A DNA stretch of 49,822 bases from Flavobacteriaceae bacterium (GTDB lineage: Bacteria; Bacteroidota; Bacteroidia; Flavobacteriales; Flavobacteriaceae): the NCBI GenBank assembly GCA_023262245.1, contig JALRDC010000117.1, positions 1 to 49,822 on the forward strand. Reading direction: 5' to 3'. Below the pieces are notes generated by a model, which ran no database searches, was not told where the DNA came from, and saw nothing but the letters and a program-made list of their open reading frames with translations. The position numbers were made by a program, and so were the translations under genes. Position 1 is the first letter of the stretch, and each line of letters starts with the position of its first letter. Shown in pieces: positions 23,952 through 32,816 of the stretch.

Positions 23952-26258
23952 TTACTCTTTCGCTTCTGCTTCTATTGAAGTTTCACCTTCTTTTACCACA
24001 ACTTCAACAACCATTTCTTTGTTGCTCTCAGAAGTAACATTTACCGTATAAGTCTCTTCAGAAGCTTCCCCTTCCTCAGTAACCACTACTTCAACAAGGT
24101 TTGTTTCTGCTTTAGCATTTACATAGGCGGTAACCGCAGCTCCATCCATGGCAATACTTGGTGCGATCACCAAGGCTACTACAGACATTAACTTAAGTAA
24201 AATGTTTAATGAAGGTCCTGAAGTATCTTTAAAAGGATCTCCAACGGTATCTCCAACAACAGCGGCCTTGTGAGCATCAGTTCCTTTTTTACCTTGTTCT
24301 TCGATCATTTTCTTTGCATTTTCCCAGGCACCACCAGCATTGGACTGAAATATGGCCATCAAGACTCCACAAGTTGTTACTCCAGCGAGGAGGCCTCCGA
24401 GCATTTCTGCCCCACCAAAAAAGCCAACTCCTACGGGAACCACTATGGCTAATACACCGGGAAGTACCATTTCTTTAATCGAAGCCGTAGTAGAGATCGC
24501 CACACATTTGTCGTATTCTGCTACCCCATCAGCAGCATCAAAAATTTTACGGTCTGCTGCCGAAGCCTTAGACATATCTGAGTCGTATTTAATCATGACA
24601 TCCAGTGCTGCTCGTAATGCAGGAATGTCTCTAAACTGTCTTCGTACTTCTTCGATCATAGCCATGGCTGCTCTTCCTACTGCGTTCATTGACAAAGCAG
24701 AAAAAACAAATGGAAGCATTCCTCCTACCAAAAGTCCTGCCATGATTCTGGGTTGAGAAACATCAATCGCTGCTACTCCAGCTGTTTTCATAAAGGCAGC
24801 AAATAAAGCCAAAGCGGTTAATGCTGCCGAAGCAATTGCAAAACCTTTACCGATAGCTGCAGTAGTGTTTCCAACCGCATCTAGTTTGTCTGTACGTTCG
24901 CGTACTTCAGGCTCAAGCTCTGCCATTTCGGCAATTCCTCCTGCGTTATCTGAAATGGGTCCGTACGCATCAACTGCGAGCTGAATTCCTGTATTGGCAA
25001 GCATCCCAACGGCTGCTATCGCAATACCATATAAACCAGCAAAGTAATGAGAGATCAAAATCGCTGCCGCAATTAAGATAATAGGTACGGCAGTGGACAT
25101 CATCCCTACCCCTAAACCAGCAATGATATTGGTAGCTGCACCTGTTTCAGATTGTTCTACGATAGAAGTCACTGGCTTGGTTCCTGTACCTGTATAATAT
25201 TCGGTTACTTTTCCTACAGCTAACCCTGCTACAAGTCCAGCAATGGTAGCATAAAAAACTCCCATTGCTCCGAAGGGTAATCCCTCAACAGCTTCAGGTA
25301 GAAAAGCATTGATTAAAAAATAAGAAGCTACTAGCATTAAGCCCGCAGAACCAAATTCTCCTAGATTTAGTGCAGCGTGAGGGGAACCTCCTTCTTTAAC
25401 GCGAACAAAAAATGTTCCTATGATGGACATTACAATCCCTACAGCTGCTAAAGCTAAAGGTAAATATACCGCACCAAGACCATTAAAATCTGGAGTGATG
25501 ATTAAAGCACCCAAGACCATAGTACCAATAATAGACCCTACATAGGATTCAAAAAGGTCTGCTCCCATTCCGGCAACATCACCTACGTTATCCCCTACGT
25601 TATCTGCAATCGTTGCGGGGTTTAAAGGGTGGTCTTCAGGGATTCCCGCTTCAACTTTCCCTACAAGGTCTGCTCCTACATCAGCGGCTTTGGTATAAAT
25701 TCCACCACCCACTCGAGCAAATAGTGCTATGGAAGAGGCTCCTAAAGAGAACCCAGATAGCACATTTAAAACTTCAGAAATTTCCCATCCTTGCTCGCTG
25801 TATAGGGCAAACAGACCACTAAGTCCTAAAACTCCAAGACCTACAACACCAAGTCCCATAACAGCTCCTCCTGCAAAAGCTACTTCTAATGCTTTTCCTA
25901 AGGAGGTTCTCGCAGCATTGGTTGTTCTTACGTTGGCTTTAGTTGCGACACGCATCCCAATAAAACCTGCCAAGGCGGAACAAATTGCACCTACGATAAA
26001 GGATACGGCAACCATTCCGTTTGAACCTGCTTCTGCCTGTCCTTTGAAGAACAAGAGTATTGCTACGGCTATAACAAAAATGAATAAAATTTTGTATTCT
26101 GCCTTTAAGAAAGACATTGCCCCATCTGCTATGTTTTTAGCGATACGAGCCATTTTTTCATTTCCTACCTCTTGTTTAGAAACCCAACTGTTTTTGATAA
26201 AAACAAAGAGCAAAGCTAGTCCTCCAAATGCGGGTAAAAATTGTATAATAAATTCCAT
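23952..26258 (-). CDS. hppA: membrane-bound ion-pumping pyrophosphatase
   Basis: A 768-residue protein with about 16 membrane helices that couples pyrophosphate hydrolysis to H+ and/or Na+ export. Signatures include DVGADLVGKVE, TIADNVGDNVGDVAGMGADLFESY, DAYGPISDNAGGIAEM and, near the end, GDTVGDPFKDTSGPSLNILLKL. The motif GNTTAAIGKG has Ala where K+-independent enzymes have Lys, pointing to a K+-dependent enzyme. Pumped ion cannot be told here. After the last helix comes an unusual acidic tail of about 55 residues with two copies of VEVVVxEGE-like sequence. It ends near the shared terminator. Confidence 0.95.
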   Translation of the reverse strand: MEFIIQFLPAFGGLALLFVFIKNSWVSKQEVGNEKMARIAKNIADGAMSFLKAEYKILFIFVIAVAILLFFKGQAEAGSNGMVAVSFIVGAICSALAGFIGMRVATKANVRTTNAARTSLGKALEVAFAGGAVMGLGVVGLGVLGLSGLFALYSEQGWEISEVLNVLSGFSLGASSIALFARVGGGIYTKAADVGADLVGKVEAGIPEDHPLNPATIADNVGDNVGDVAGMGADLFESYVGSIIGTMVLGALIITPDFNGLGAVYLPLALAAVGIVMSIIGTFFVRVKEGGSPHAALNLGEFGSAGLMLVASYFLINAFLPEAVEGLPFGAMGVFYATIAGLVAGLAVGKVTEYYTGTGTKPVTSIVEQSETGAATNIIAGLGVGMMSTAVPIILIAAAILISHYFAGLYGIAIAAVGMLANTGIQLAVDAYGPISDNAGGIAEMAELEPEVRERTDKLDAVGNTTAAIGKGFAIASAALTALALFAAFMKTAGVAAIDVSQPRIMAGLLVGGMLPFVFSALSMNAVGRAAMAMIEEVRRQFRDIPALRAALDVMIKYDSDMSKASAADRKIFDAADGVAEYDKCVAISTTASIKEMVLPGVLAIVVPVGVGFFGGAEMLGGLLAGVTTCGVLMAIFQSNAGGAWENAKKMIEEQGKKGTDAHKAAVVGDTVGDPFKDTSGPSLNILLKLMSVVALVIAPSIAMDGAAVTAYVNAKAETNLVEVVVTEEGEASEETYTVNVTSESNKEMVVEVVVKEGETSIEAEAKE

Positions 26259-26302
26259 GTTTATGTGTTGTTTGAAAGTGTGCGTAAAAATAGTAAAACA
26301 AT

Positions 26303-26325
26303 CTAGAATAAAAAATGAATTCTAG
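26303..26325. repeat. 7-base inverted repeat upstream of hppA
   Basis: CTAGAAT (26303-26309) and ATTCTAG (26319-26325) are a perfect inverted repeat with a 9-base loop, 45 bases upstream of the hppA start and between pdhB and hppA. Role unknown; it is too weak and lacks a U-run to be called a terminator. Confidence 0.35.
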
Positions 26326-26374
26326 TAGGTTAAAACCATATGAAAAACTGCTTTTTCGAACGAGTTATTTAAAA

Positions 26375-27355
26375 TTAATTTCGGTAAAGGACTTTTTTAA
26401 CAGCCTTAATGACATCTTCTTGATTGGGCAACCATTCTTTTAATAAAACAGGAGAATAGGGTGCCGGAGTATCTGCGGTATTTATTTTTTCTATAGGTGC
26501 ATCCAAGTAATCAAAAATTTCATTTTGTACTTGATAAGTGATTTCGGTTGAAATATTACCAAATGGCCATGATTCTTCTAGTATTACTAAACGATTGGTT
26601 TTCTTAACTGATTCAAAAATGGTTTGATAATCCATAGGACGTATGGTTCTTAAATCAATAACCTCTACTTCGATTCCCTCCTTTGCGAGCGCCTCTGCGG
26701 CGGTTAATGCCTCTTTTAAAATTTTCCCAAAGCTAACCAAAGTAATGTCTTTTCCACTGCGTTTTATATCTGCAACTCCTATGGGCAGGGTATATTCTCC
26801 CTCGGGAACTTCCCCCTTGTCACCGTACATTTGTTCTGACTCCATAAATATGACAGGGTCGTCATCACGTATCGCAGACTTTAAAAGACCTTTAGCGTCA
26901 TAAGGATTTGAGGGTACGATTACCTTAAGTCCCGGACAATTTGCATACCAGCTTTCAAAAGCTTGAGAGTGTGTAGCTGCCAATTGCCCCGCAGAACCTG
27001 TTGGTCCCCTAAATACTATTGGACATGGAAACTGTCCTCCAGACATTTGTCTTATTTTTGCTGCATTATTGATGATTTGATCAATTCCAACCAAAGCAAA
27101 GTTAAAGGTCATGAATTCGATGATGGGACGGTTTCCTGTCATGGTAGATCCCACACCAATTCCAGAAAACCCAAGCTCCGATATCGGAGTATCAATTACC
27201 CGTTTTTCTCCAAACTCATCTAGCATTCCCTTCGATGCCTTATAAGCTCCATTGTATTCAGCGACTTCTTCGCCCATAAGATAGATAGTCTCATCTCTTC
27301 GCATTTCTTCACTCATCGCCTGAGCAATTGCTTCTCTAAATTGAATGGTTTTCAT
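26375..27355 (-). CDS. pdhB: pyruvate dehydrogenase E1 component beta subunit
   Basis: A 326-residue transketolase-type subunit that, with an E1 alpha chain, decarboxylates pyruvate using thiamine diphosphate. Conserved stretches are FREAIAQAMSEEMRRD, MGEEVAEYNGAYKASKG, DTPISELGFSGIGVG, FRGPTGSAGQLAATHSQ and EESWPFGNISTEI. The alpha subunit gene is not adjacent. Upstream is a perfect -7 element TAAATTTG (27383-27376). The pyruvate rather than branched-chain assignment rests on overall resemblance. Confidence 0.9.
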   Translation of the reverse strand: MKTIQFREAIAQAMSEEMRRDETIYLMGEEVAEYNGAYKASKGMLDEFGEKRVIDTPISELGFSGIGVGSTMTGNRPIIEFMTFNFALVGIDQIINNAAKIRQMSGGQFPCPIVFRGPTGSAGQLAATHSQAFESWYANCPGLKVIVPSNPYDAKGLLKSAIRDDDPVIFMESEQMYGDKGEVPEGEYTLPIGVADIKRSGKDITLVSFGKILKEALTAAEALAKEGIEVEVIDLRTIRPMDYQTIFESVKKTNRLVILEESWPFGNISTEITYQVQNEIFDYLDAPIEKINTADTPAPYSPVLLKEWLPNQEDVIKAVKKVLYRN

Positions 27356-27375
27356 CGTTTAAATTACATTTGGGT

Positions 27376-27383
27376 GCAAATTT
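27376..27383 (-). promoter_or_regulatory. -7 promoter element of pdhB
   Basis: TAAATTTG on the minus strand, a full match to TAnnTTTG, 21 bases before the pdhB ATG. No TTTG is found at the expected -33 distance, so this is a partial promoter call. Confidence 0.4.
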
Positions 27384-27492
27384 AATCATTAATTATCTAT
27401 TAACTCTACTCAATAAACAAGGAAAATATGCGTTTGTAATAAACTAGTGCCTCACAAAGCGGTATTTAAATTAAGTATATTAAATTGAAAAG

Positions 27493-28107
27493 ATGAAGCT
27501 AATAAAAATGTCAGTCAAAGGAATTTCCTACAGTGAAACCCAAACTGGGGCTTATGCGCTGATATTAATTGAAGAAGAGGGCGAAAGAAAACTTCCCATT
27601 ATCATAGGAGGCTTTGAAGCGCAATCCATTGCCATTGCTCTTGAGCAGGAAGTAAAGCCTACCCGTCCTTTGACACACGACTTATTTAAAAGTTTTGGAG
27701 AACGTTTTAATATCTACGTAAAACAAGTCATCATCCATAAACTTGTAGATGGAGTGTTTTATGCAAGTTTAATTTGTGAACGCGACAAGATTGAAGAAAT
27801 TATTGACTCACGAACTTCAGATGCCATTGCACTTGCACTTCGATATAAAGCGCCTATATATATTTACGATTCCATTCTAAAAAAAGCAGGTTTTACCGCA
27901 GCGGTTTCTGGGAGTTCAAAAAAGCTTTCTGAGGATAATTGGATTCAAAATTTTGTGACTGAACAGAGCAATAAAAGCGAGGAGATCGAAGATTTAAATA
28001 AACTTTCGATTCCCAAACTCAGGGCATTACTTACCAAACTAGTTAGTCAAGAGAGTTACGAAAAAGCTGCCCGTGTTCGTGACGAGCTTTCAAAGCGAAA
28101 AAGCTAA
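27493..28107 (+). CDS. bifunctional nuclease (BFN/DUF151) domain protein with UVR motif
   Basis: A 204-residue protein. Residues 1-135 are the BFN/DUF151 domain (LPIIIGGFEAQSIAIALE, RPLTHDLF, IDSRTSDAIALALRYKAPIYI). The C-terminal 35 residues form a UvrB/UvrC-type helical pair (LRALLTKLVSQESYEKAARVRDEL). Plant BFN proteins were reported as DNase/RNase; the bacterial role is not settled. The UVR motif suggests protein contact, perhaps in DNA repair or the Clp adaptor manner. thyA follows on the same strand with its own promoter. Confidence 0.87.
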   Translation: MKLIKMSVKGISYSETQTGAYALILIEEEGERKLPIIIGGFEAQSIAIALEQEVKPTRPLTHDLFKSFGERFNIYVKQVIIHKLVDGVFYASLICERDKIEEIIDSRTSDAIALALRYKAPIYIYDSILKKAGFTAAVSGSSKKLSEDNWIQNFVTEQSNKSEEIEDLNKLSIPKLRALLTKLVSQESYEKAARVRDELSKRKS

Positions 28108-28151
28108 AGAACCTATTGTTAATTTTTTTTAATAACCTTTCTGATTTTCGG

Positions 28152-28182
28152 TTTTAAATTCTGAGAAATGCATCTACTTTTG
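28152..28182 (+). promoter_or_regulatory. promoter of thyA
   Basis: TTTT (28152-28155), a 19-base spacer, and TACTTTTG (28175-28182), a perfect -7 element. The arrangement is identical to that in front of the Sua5 gene at 4308-4338. The leader is about 10 bases. Confidence 0.5.
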
Positions 28183-28196
28183 ATTAAATTCATTTT

Positions 28197-29021
28197 ATGA
28201 AGCAATATCTCGACCTCCTTAAGCATGTTCAAACGCAGGGTACAAAAAAGTCGGACCGAACGGGTACCGGAACCAAGAGTGTTTTTGGATACCAAATGCG
28301 TTTTGATCTTTCGGAAGGCTTTCCTCTAGTCACTACAAAGAAAATCCATGTAAAGTCTGTAATTCACGAATTGCTTTGGTTTTTAAAAGGAACTACAAAC
28401 ATTGCCTACCTTCAAGAAAACGGTGTTCGAATTTGGAATGAATGGGCTGACGAAAAAGGAGATTTAGGTCCTGTTTACGGGCATCAATGGAGAAATTGGA
28501 ACAGCGAAGGTCTTGATCAAATAGAAGAGGTTATCCAGATGCTAAAAACCAATCCTGACTCTAGAAGAATGCTTGTTTCTGCGTGGAACCCAAGTGTCCT
28601 GCCAGATACTTCGGTGTCTTTTGCTGAGAATGTGGCAAATAATAAAGCCGCCCTTCCACCTTGTCATGCCTTTTTTCAGTTTTATGTCGCAAACAACAAG
28701 CTGTCTTGTCAATTGTACCAACGTAGTGCAGATGTTTTTTTAGGCGTTCCATTTAATATCGCTTCTTATGCCTTGCTCACCTTAATGGTTGCTCAGGTAT
28801 GTGGATATGAAGCAGGAGATTTCATACATACTTTTGGAGATGTCCATATCTATTCCAATCATGAGGAACAAGTTAAAGAGCAGTTGTCACGTTCGCCCAA
28901 GCCACTGCCTAGGATGAAATTGAATCCAAAAATTACTTCTCTTTTTGATTTTACCTATGAAGACTTTGAATTACTTAATTACGACCCTCATCCTTTAATT
29001 CGAGGAACAGTGGCCGTTTAA
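28197..29021 (+). CDS. thyA: thymidylate synthase
   Basis: A 274-residue enzyme methylating dUMP to dTMP with methylene-THF, which leaves dihydrofolate. The nucleophile is Cys156 in ALPPCHAFFQFY; RTGTGTKSVFG, the dUMP-binding RSADVFLGVPFNIASYA and the C-terminal RGTVAV are all present. An insertion of about ten residues (around SVSFAENVANN) precedes the active-site loop compared with the E. coli enzyme. folA, which recycles the product, lies about 1 kb downstream. It converges on the class V aminotransferase gene with a 4-base overlap. Confidence 0.96.
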   Translation: MKQYLDLLKHVQTQGTKKSDRTGTGTKSVFGYQMRFDLSEGFPLVTTKKIHVKSVIHELLWFLKGTTNIAYLQENGVRIWNEWADEKGDLGPVYGHQWRNWNSEGLDQIEEVIQMLKTNPDSRRMLVSAWNPSVLPDTSVSFAENVANNKAALPPCHAFFQFYVANNKLSCQLYQRSADVFLGVPFNIASYALLTLMVAQVCGYEAGDFIHTFGDVHIYSNHEEQVKEQLSRSPKPLPRMKLNPKITSLFDFTYEDFELLNYDPHPLIRGTVAV

Positions 29022-30055
29022 GCAGTCGAATTTTTTAAGGCACTTATTAACTTGTTGAGGTCTTCCTCTGTATTGTAGTAATGGAATGATACCCGCACTC
29101 CCTTTCCTCTTTGGACACATTGTATGTTTTGATTTAACAAATCTTCATAAAGCTTTTCTTTTCCTTCTAAAATAAAGATACTGCTGTGTTGTTTTCGATG
29201 GGAAACCCACGAAGGAATAAACCCGTATTCGCTTAAGGTTTGTTTCACTTTTTCGGTTAGCTTATTCTTTTGAAATATTAATTTATCGAATCCTTGCTCT
29301 TCAAAGGTGGAGACAGCAAACTTTAAACTGGCTGCGGCCAAAATATTAAAGTGTCCATTAAATACACGTTTGTATAGTGCACTCTTTTTTTGTTGAACCC
29401 GATCTAAATAGGCCTGTGAAATCATCAAAATGCCATTGCCAAAACCTGCCAACATCCACTTATATCCACTCGCAACTACAACATCAAACGGAGCAGTATC
29501 AAAATGAAAATGATGTGCTCCTAAAAATTGCGTTCCATCCCCTACAATTAATAAATCAGGATAGCGCTCCTTGAGATCCTTTAAAAATTCTATATCAATT
29601 AGCAAGCCCGATGCGTATTGCACAATGCTCAATGCCAAAATATCAATCTTATCTTTGGCAAGCTTTTGTTCGATTACTTCCTCTAGGTTATTTTGCATGG
29701 GAACTTTATGAAGGCTAAAGTCCCCTTCTTCAAATGCAGTTACTAGAGAGGGATAGTCTTCATCGACTAAAAGAACCTCGAGTTTTTTAGTAAAAAAGGA
29801 TAAAGCATGACGAATTCCAACAGAAAAATTAGGAATGACAAAGGTGTGATCCGGTTGCGCTCCAAAAAAGTGAGCCAACGATTTATGGGTTTCATCTAAG
29901 GTTTCGTAGGCCTTACTCTTGTAATCCCCACCTTTTTGAACAAATTCTTCCTCTTGCTTCCTTCTAAACTTCGCTAATCCTCTGGACATTGGGCCTACAT
30001 AAGCTGTGTTAAGATAGGTGGTATTTGTTAATAATGGAAAATTGTCTGTGTACAT
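29018..30055 (-). CDS. class V PLP-dependent aminotransferase / cysteine desulfurase-like protein
   Basis: About 345 residues of fold-type I class V, with TYLNTAYVGPMSRG at the start, GDGTQFLGAHHF as the PLP Asp region and the Schiff-base lysine in VASGYKWMLAGFGNG. No cysteine sits in the position expected for a desulfurase active-site loop, so an aminotransferase or kynureninase-like role is as likely. A GTG at 30085 would add ten residues, but a -7 promoter element overlaps that codon, so the ATG at 30055 is chosen. It is divergent from folA. Confidence 0.75.
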   Translation of the reverse strand: MYTDNFPLLTNTTYLNTAYVGPMSRGLAKFRRKQEEEFVQKGGDYKSKAYETLDETHKSLAHFFGAQPDHTFVIPNFSVGIRHALSFFTKKLEVLLVDEDYPSLVTAFEEGDFSLHKVPMQNNLEEVIEQKLAKDKIDILALSIVQYASGLLIDIEFLKDLKERYPDLLIVGDGTQFLGAHHFHFDTAPFDVVVASGYKWMLAGFGNGILMISQAYLDRVQQKKSALYKRVFNGHFNILAAASLKFAVSTFEEQGFDKLIFQKNKLTEKVKQTLSEYGFIPSWVSHRKQHSSIFILEGKEKLYEDLLNQNIQCVQRGKGVRVSFHYYNTEEDLNKLISALKNSTA

Positions 30056-30084
30056 CAATGTAGAAGAAAGCTGTATTTTAGCCA

Positions 30085-30118
30085 CAAAAATAATCTTTTC
30101 TCAAGATGAATAATCAAA
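30085..30118 (-). promoter_or_regulatory. promoter of the class V aminotransferase gene
   Basis: TATTTTTG (30092-30085) with TTTG (30118-30115) and a 22-base spacer. The -33 element lies inside the first codons of folA on the other strand. Transcription would start near 30080, past the GTG at 30085, which decides the start codon in favour of the ATG at 30055. Confidence 0.5.
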
Positions 30119-30615
30119 ATTCTACCCAAGAAGTAACACTTATTGCAGCGGCATCGGAAAACAATGTCTTGGGAAAAGACAATCAATTGATATGGCATCT
30201 ATCTGACGATTTAAAACGTTTTAAACAATTTACTCTAGGACACGCCGTAATCATGGGTAGAAAAACCTTTGAATCCCTTCCAAAAGCCTTGCCTAATAGA
30301 ACCAATATCGTCCTCACAAGAAGGAGCGACTACAAAGCAGAAAATGCACAGGTTGTTCAAACCGCCGAAGCTGCTTTAGCTCTTACCAAGGAAGACCCCA
30401 CCCCTTTTATTATAGGTGGTGGAGAAATATACAATCTTTTTCTACCCTGGGCTCATAAAATAGAGTTGACACGAATTCACAAAGTTTTCGAAGGAGATGC
30501 TTTTTTTCCAGAAATTGATCCACAACAATGGAAATTGATTGCATCACAAAAACATCCTGCCATAGCAGAACGAGATTTTTCTTTTTCATATTTAACTTAC
30601 CAAAAGAACCATTAA
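30106..30615 (+). CDS. folA: dihydrofolate reductase
   Basis: A 169-residue enzyme reducing dihydrofolate to tetrahydrofolate with NADPH. Visible are LIAAASENNVLGKDNQLIWHLSDDLKRF (split here as the active-site loop and acidic Asp region), VIMGRKTFESLPKALPNRTNIVLTR and FIIGGGEIYNLFLPWAHKIELTRI. It closes the folate cycle used by ThyA upstream. fabD follows with its ATG directly after the stop codon. Confidence 0.95.
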   Translation: MNNQNSTQEVTLIAAASENNVLGKDNQLIWHLSDDLKRFKQFTLGHAVIMGRKTFESLPKALPNRTNIVLTRRSDYKAENAQVVQTAEAALALTKEDPTPFIIGGGEIYNLFLPWAHKIELTRIHKVFEGDAFFPEIDPQQWKLIASQKHPAIAERDFSFSYLTYQKNH

Positions 30616-31494
30616 ATGAAAGCGTATGTTTTTCCGGGTCAAGGTGCTCAATTTCCAGGCATGGGAAAAGACCTATTTGAAAATTCTAAGCGAGCGCAAA
30701 AACGTTTTGAACACGCTAATGATATTTTAGGATTTTCTATTACTGAGATTATGTTTGGCGATGATGCCGAGGCATTAAAAGAAACACGAGTAACTCAGCC
30801 TGCCATCTTTCTCCACGCAACTATTTTAAGTGAAGTTATGGGTGAAAGGTTTCAACCAGAAATGGTAGCGGGGCATTCTCTTGGAGAGTTTTCTGCCTTA
30901 GTAGCTGCCCGTGTGTTGAGTTTTGAAGACGGCTTGCGCCTGGTCCAGGAAAGAGCTTTAGCAATGCAAGCAGCGTGCGATGTAGAACCAGGTACAATGG
31001 CTGCCATCCTAGGTCTTGAAGACCACCTAGTTGAATCCATTTGTAATGAAACAGAGGGAATCGTGATTGCAGCGAATTATAATTGCCCCGGACAATTAGT
31101 CATTTCTGGCAGTCAAAAAGCGGTAGAAAAAGCTTGTGATGCATTAAGTAAAGCAGGAGCTAGAAGAGCGCTTATCCTTCCTGTAGGAGGAGCGTTTCAC
31201 TCTCCCTTAATGGAACCTGCTAAAGAACGTTTGGCAAAAGCCATTGAGCATACTGAATTCTCTAATTCTAGTTGTCCCGTATATCAAAATGTGTGTGCTA
31301 CTGGAATCGTGGATTCAAAAGAACTCAAAGCCAACCTGATTGCCCAACTAACAGCGCCTGTTCGGTGGACACAAAGTGTGCAGCAAATGATTGCTGATGG
31401 AGCGACTCATTTCACTGAAGTGGGCCCAGGAAAGGTGCTTCAAGGCTTGGTCAAGAAAATTGATGGGAGTATGGAAACGAGCTCGGGGGGGTAA
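30616..31494 (+). CDS. fabD: malonyl-CoA:ACP transacylase
   Basis: A 292-residue enzyme loading malonyl groups on acyl carrier protein for fatty acid synthesis. The start YVFPGQGAQFPGMGKDL, nucleophile Ser88 in GHSLGEFSALVAA, and catalytic His in PVGGAFHSPLM are present, as is the C-terminal EVGPGKVLQGLVKKI. The ATG abuts the folA stop (TAAATG), so the two are co-transcribed. It converges on an amidohydrolase gene, with 3 bases between the stops and no clear terminator. Confidence 0.95.
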   Translation: MKAYVFPGQGAQFPGMGKDLFENSKRAQKRFEHANDILGFSITEIMFGDDAEALKETRVTQPAIFLHATILSEVMGERFQPEMVAGHSLGEFSALVAARVLSFEDGLRLVQERALAMQAACDVEPGTMAAILGLEDHLVESICNETEGIVIAANYNCPGQLVISGSQKAVEKACDALSKAGARRALILPVGGAFHSPLMEPAKERLAKAIEHTEFSNSSCPVYQNVCATGIVDSKELKANLIAQLTAPVRWTQSVQQMIADGATHFTEVGPGKVLQGLVKKIDGSMETSSGG

Positions 31495-31497
31495 GCA

Positions 31498-32778
31498 CTA
31501 TTTGTTTTTATACACTTTTCCATTTTTCATAACAAAACTTACTTTGCTTAATGCGGTAACATCCTCTAGCGCATTTACATCTGTTGCTATAATATCTGCT
31601 AAAAATCCAGGAGCAATTTGACCCAACTGATCTTCCATATCCAAGATTTTAGCGTTTACTAGAGTTGCTGATTGAAGTGCTTCGGCTACAGGCATTCCTG
31701 CTTCATTCATATAGATAAATTCTTTGGCATTATCTCCATGAGGATATACTCCAGCATCCGTCCCAAAAGCAATGGGAACTCCAAACTTATAGGCTTTCTC
31801 AAAAGTGTCCTGAATTTGAGCTCCTATGGCTATTGCCTTAGGGACAATGATTTTAGGGTAAGATCCTGGGATTTTTGCTTGCTCGGCTACAAATTTTCCT
31901 GCTGAAATGGTCGCTACTAAGTACGCCTGTTTTTCTTTCATCAATTCCATAGTCCTTTTTTCAATAAGCGTTCCATGCTCAATTGTAGTGACCCCATTCG
32001 CCACAGCACGATACATTCCCTCATCACCATGTGCGTGGGCTGCCACTTTAAATCCGTAGTCTGATGCTGTTTTTGTAATGGAAGCGATTTCTTCGTTAGT
32101 GAATTGTGGATTTTGACCACTTTTTGCAACACTTAACACCCCTCCTGTAGCAGTAATTTTAATCCAGTCCGCTCCATTTTTATAACGTTGACGAATGGCT
32201 TTACGAGCATCGTCAACAGAATTGATGACTCCATCCTTTGGTCCCGGATCTCCTTGAAAATCCACCTTAAAACCGTTGGTAGGATCTGCATGCCCTCCCG
32301 TGGTTCCGATGGCTTTTCCAGCAGTGAAAATTCTAGGACCCATGGCAATTCCTTTATTAATTGCGTTTCTCAACGCTATGTTTACACCACTTCCTCCCAT
32401 GTCTCTTACCGTAGTAAAACCTGCCATTAAAGTACGTGAAGCAATTTCGGCAGCTTCAAAAGCAGTATCTGCGGGATTGTTTTGAAAAACTTTTAAGTAG
32501 CGGTCTGGACTGTACTCTCCTTCGATATGAACGTGCATGTCTATAAATCCAGGATAAATAGTTTTTGATTTTAAATCAATAATTATTGCATCTTGGGATT
32601 CGGGGTTTTGATAACCCTTTTCTACCGCTATAATTTTTTCGTTTTCCACAACTAAAGTGTGGGGGCCTAACATTTTAGCTTTTTTAGAATCAAATACTTG
32701 TCCACAATGAAGGTAAGTTGTTTGAGCCCAAGATCCTATACTAAATAATATTGCTATAAAGAACGTAGTTTTTTTCAT
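31498..32778 (-). CDS. secreted metal-dependent amidohydrolase
   Basis: A 426-residue protein with a signal peptide (MKKTTFFIAILFSIGSWAQ). It has the amidohydrolase barrel: metal ligands HxH in GFIDMHVHIEG, the Lys region DWIKITATGG, His residues in VAAHAHGDEGM and IEHGTLIE, and Asp in FGTDAGVYPHG. It resembles imidazolonepropionase/prolidase-like exported enzymes that cut X-Pro or acyl-amino acid bonds. The substrate is unknown. A second full-sized relative lies at 41452. Confidence 0.88.
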   Translation of the reverse strand: MKKTTFFIAILFSIGSWAQTTYLHCGQVFDSKKAKMLGPHTLVVENEKIIAVEKGYQNPESQDAIIIDLKSKTIYPGFIDMHVHIEGEYSPDRYLKVFQNNPADTAFEAAEIASRTLMAGFTTVRDMGGSGVNIALRNAINKGIAMGPRIFTAGKAIGTTGGHADPTNGFKVDFQGDPGPKDGVINSVDDARKAIRQRYKNGADWIKITATGGVLSVAKSGQNPQFTNEEIASITKTASDYGFKVAAHAHGDEGMYRAVANGVTTIEHGTLIEKRTMELMKEKQAYLVATISAGKFVAEQAKIPGSYPKIIVPKAIAIGAQIQDTFEKAYKFGVPIAFGTDAGVYPHGDNAKEFIYMNEAGMPVAEALQSATLVNAKILDMEDQLGQIAPGFLADIIATDVNALEDVTALSKVSFVMKNGKVYKNK

Positions 32779-32816
32779 GCCGTTTTTTTTATGTGATATC
32801 GTTTTTTTTTTATTTT

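Noticed and set aside
28115..28135. GTTAATTTTTTTTAATAAC as a terminator after the bifunctional nuclease gene
   Set aside because: Almost only A/T pairs and no GC stem, so it would be too unstable to call.
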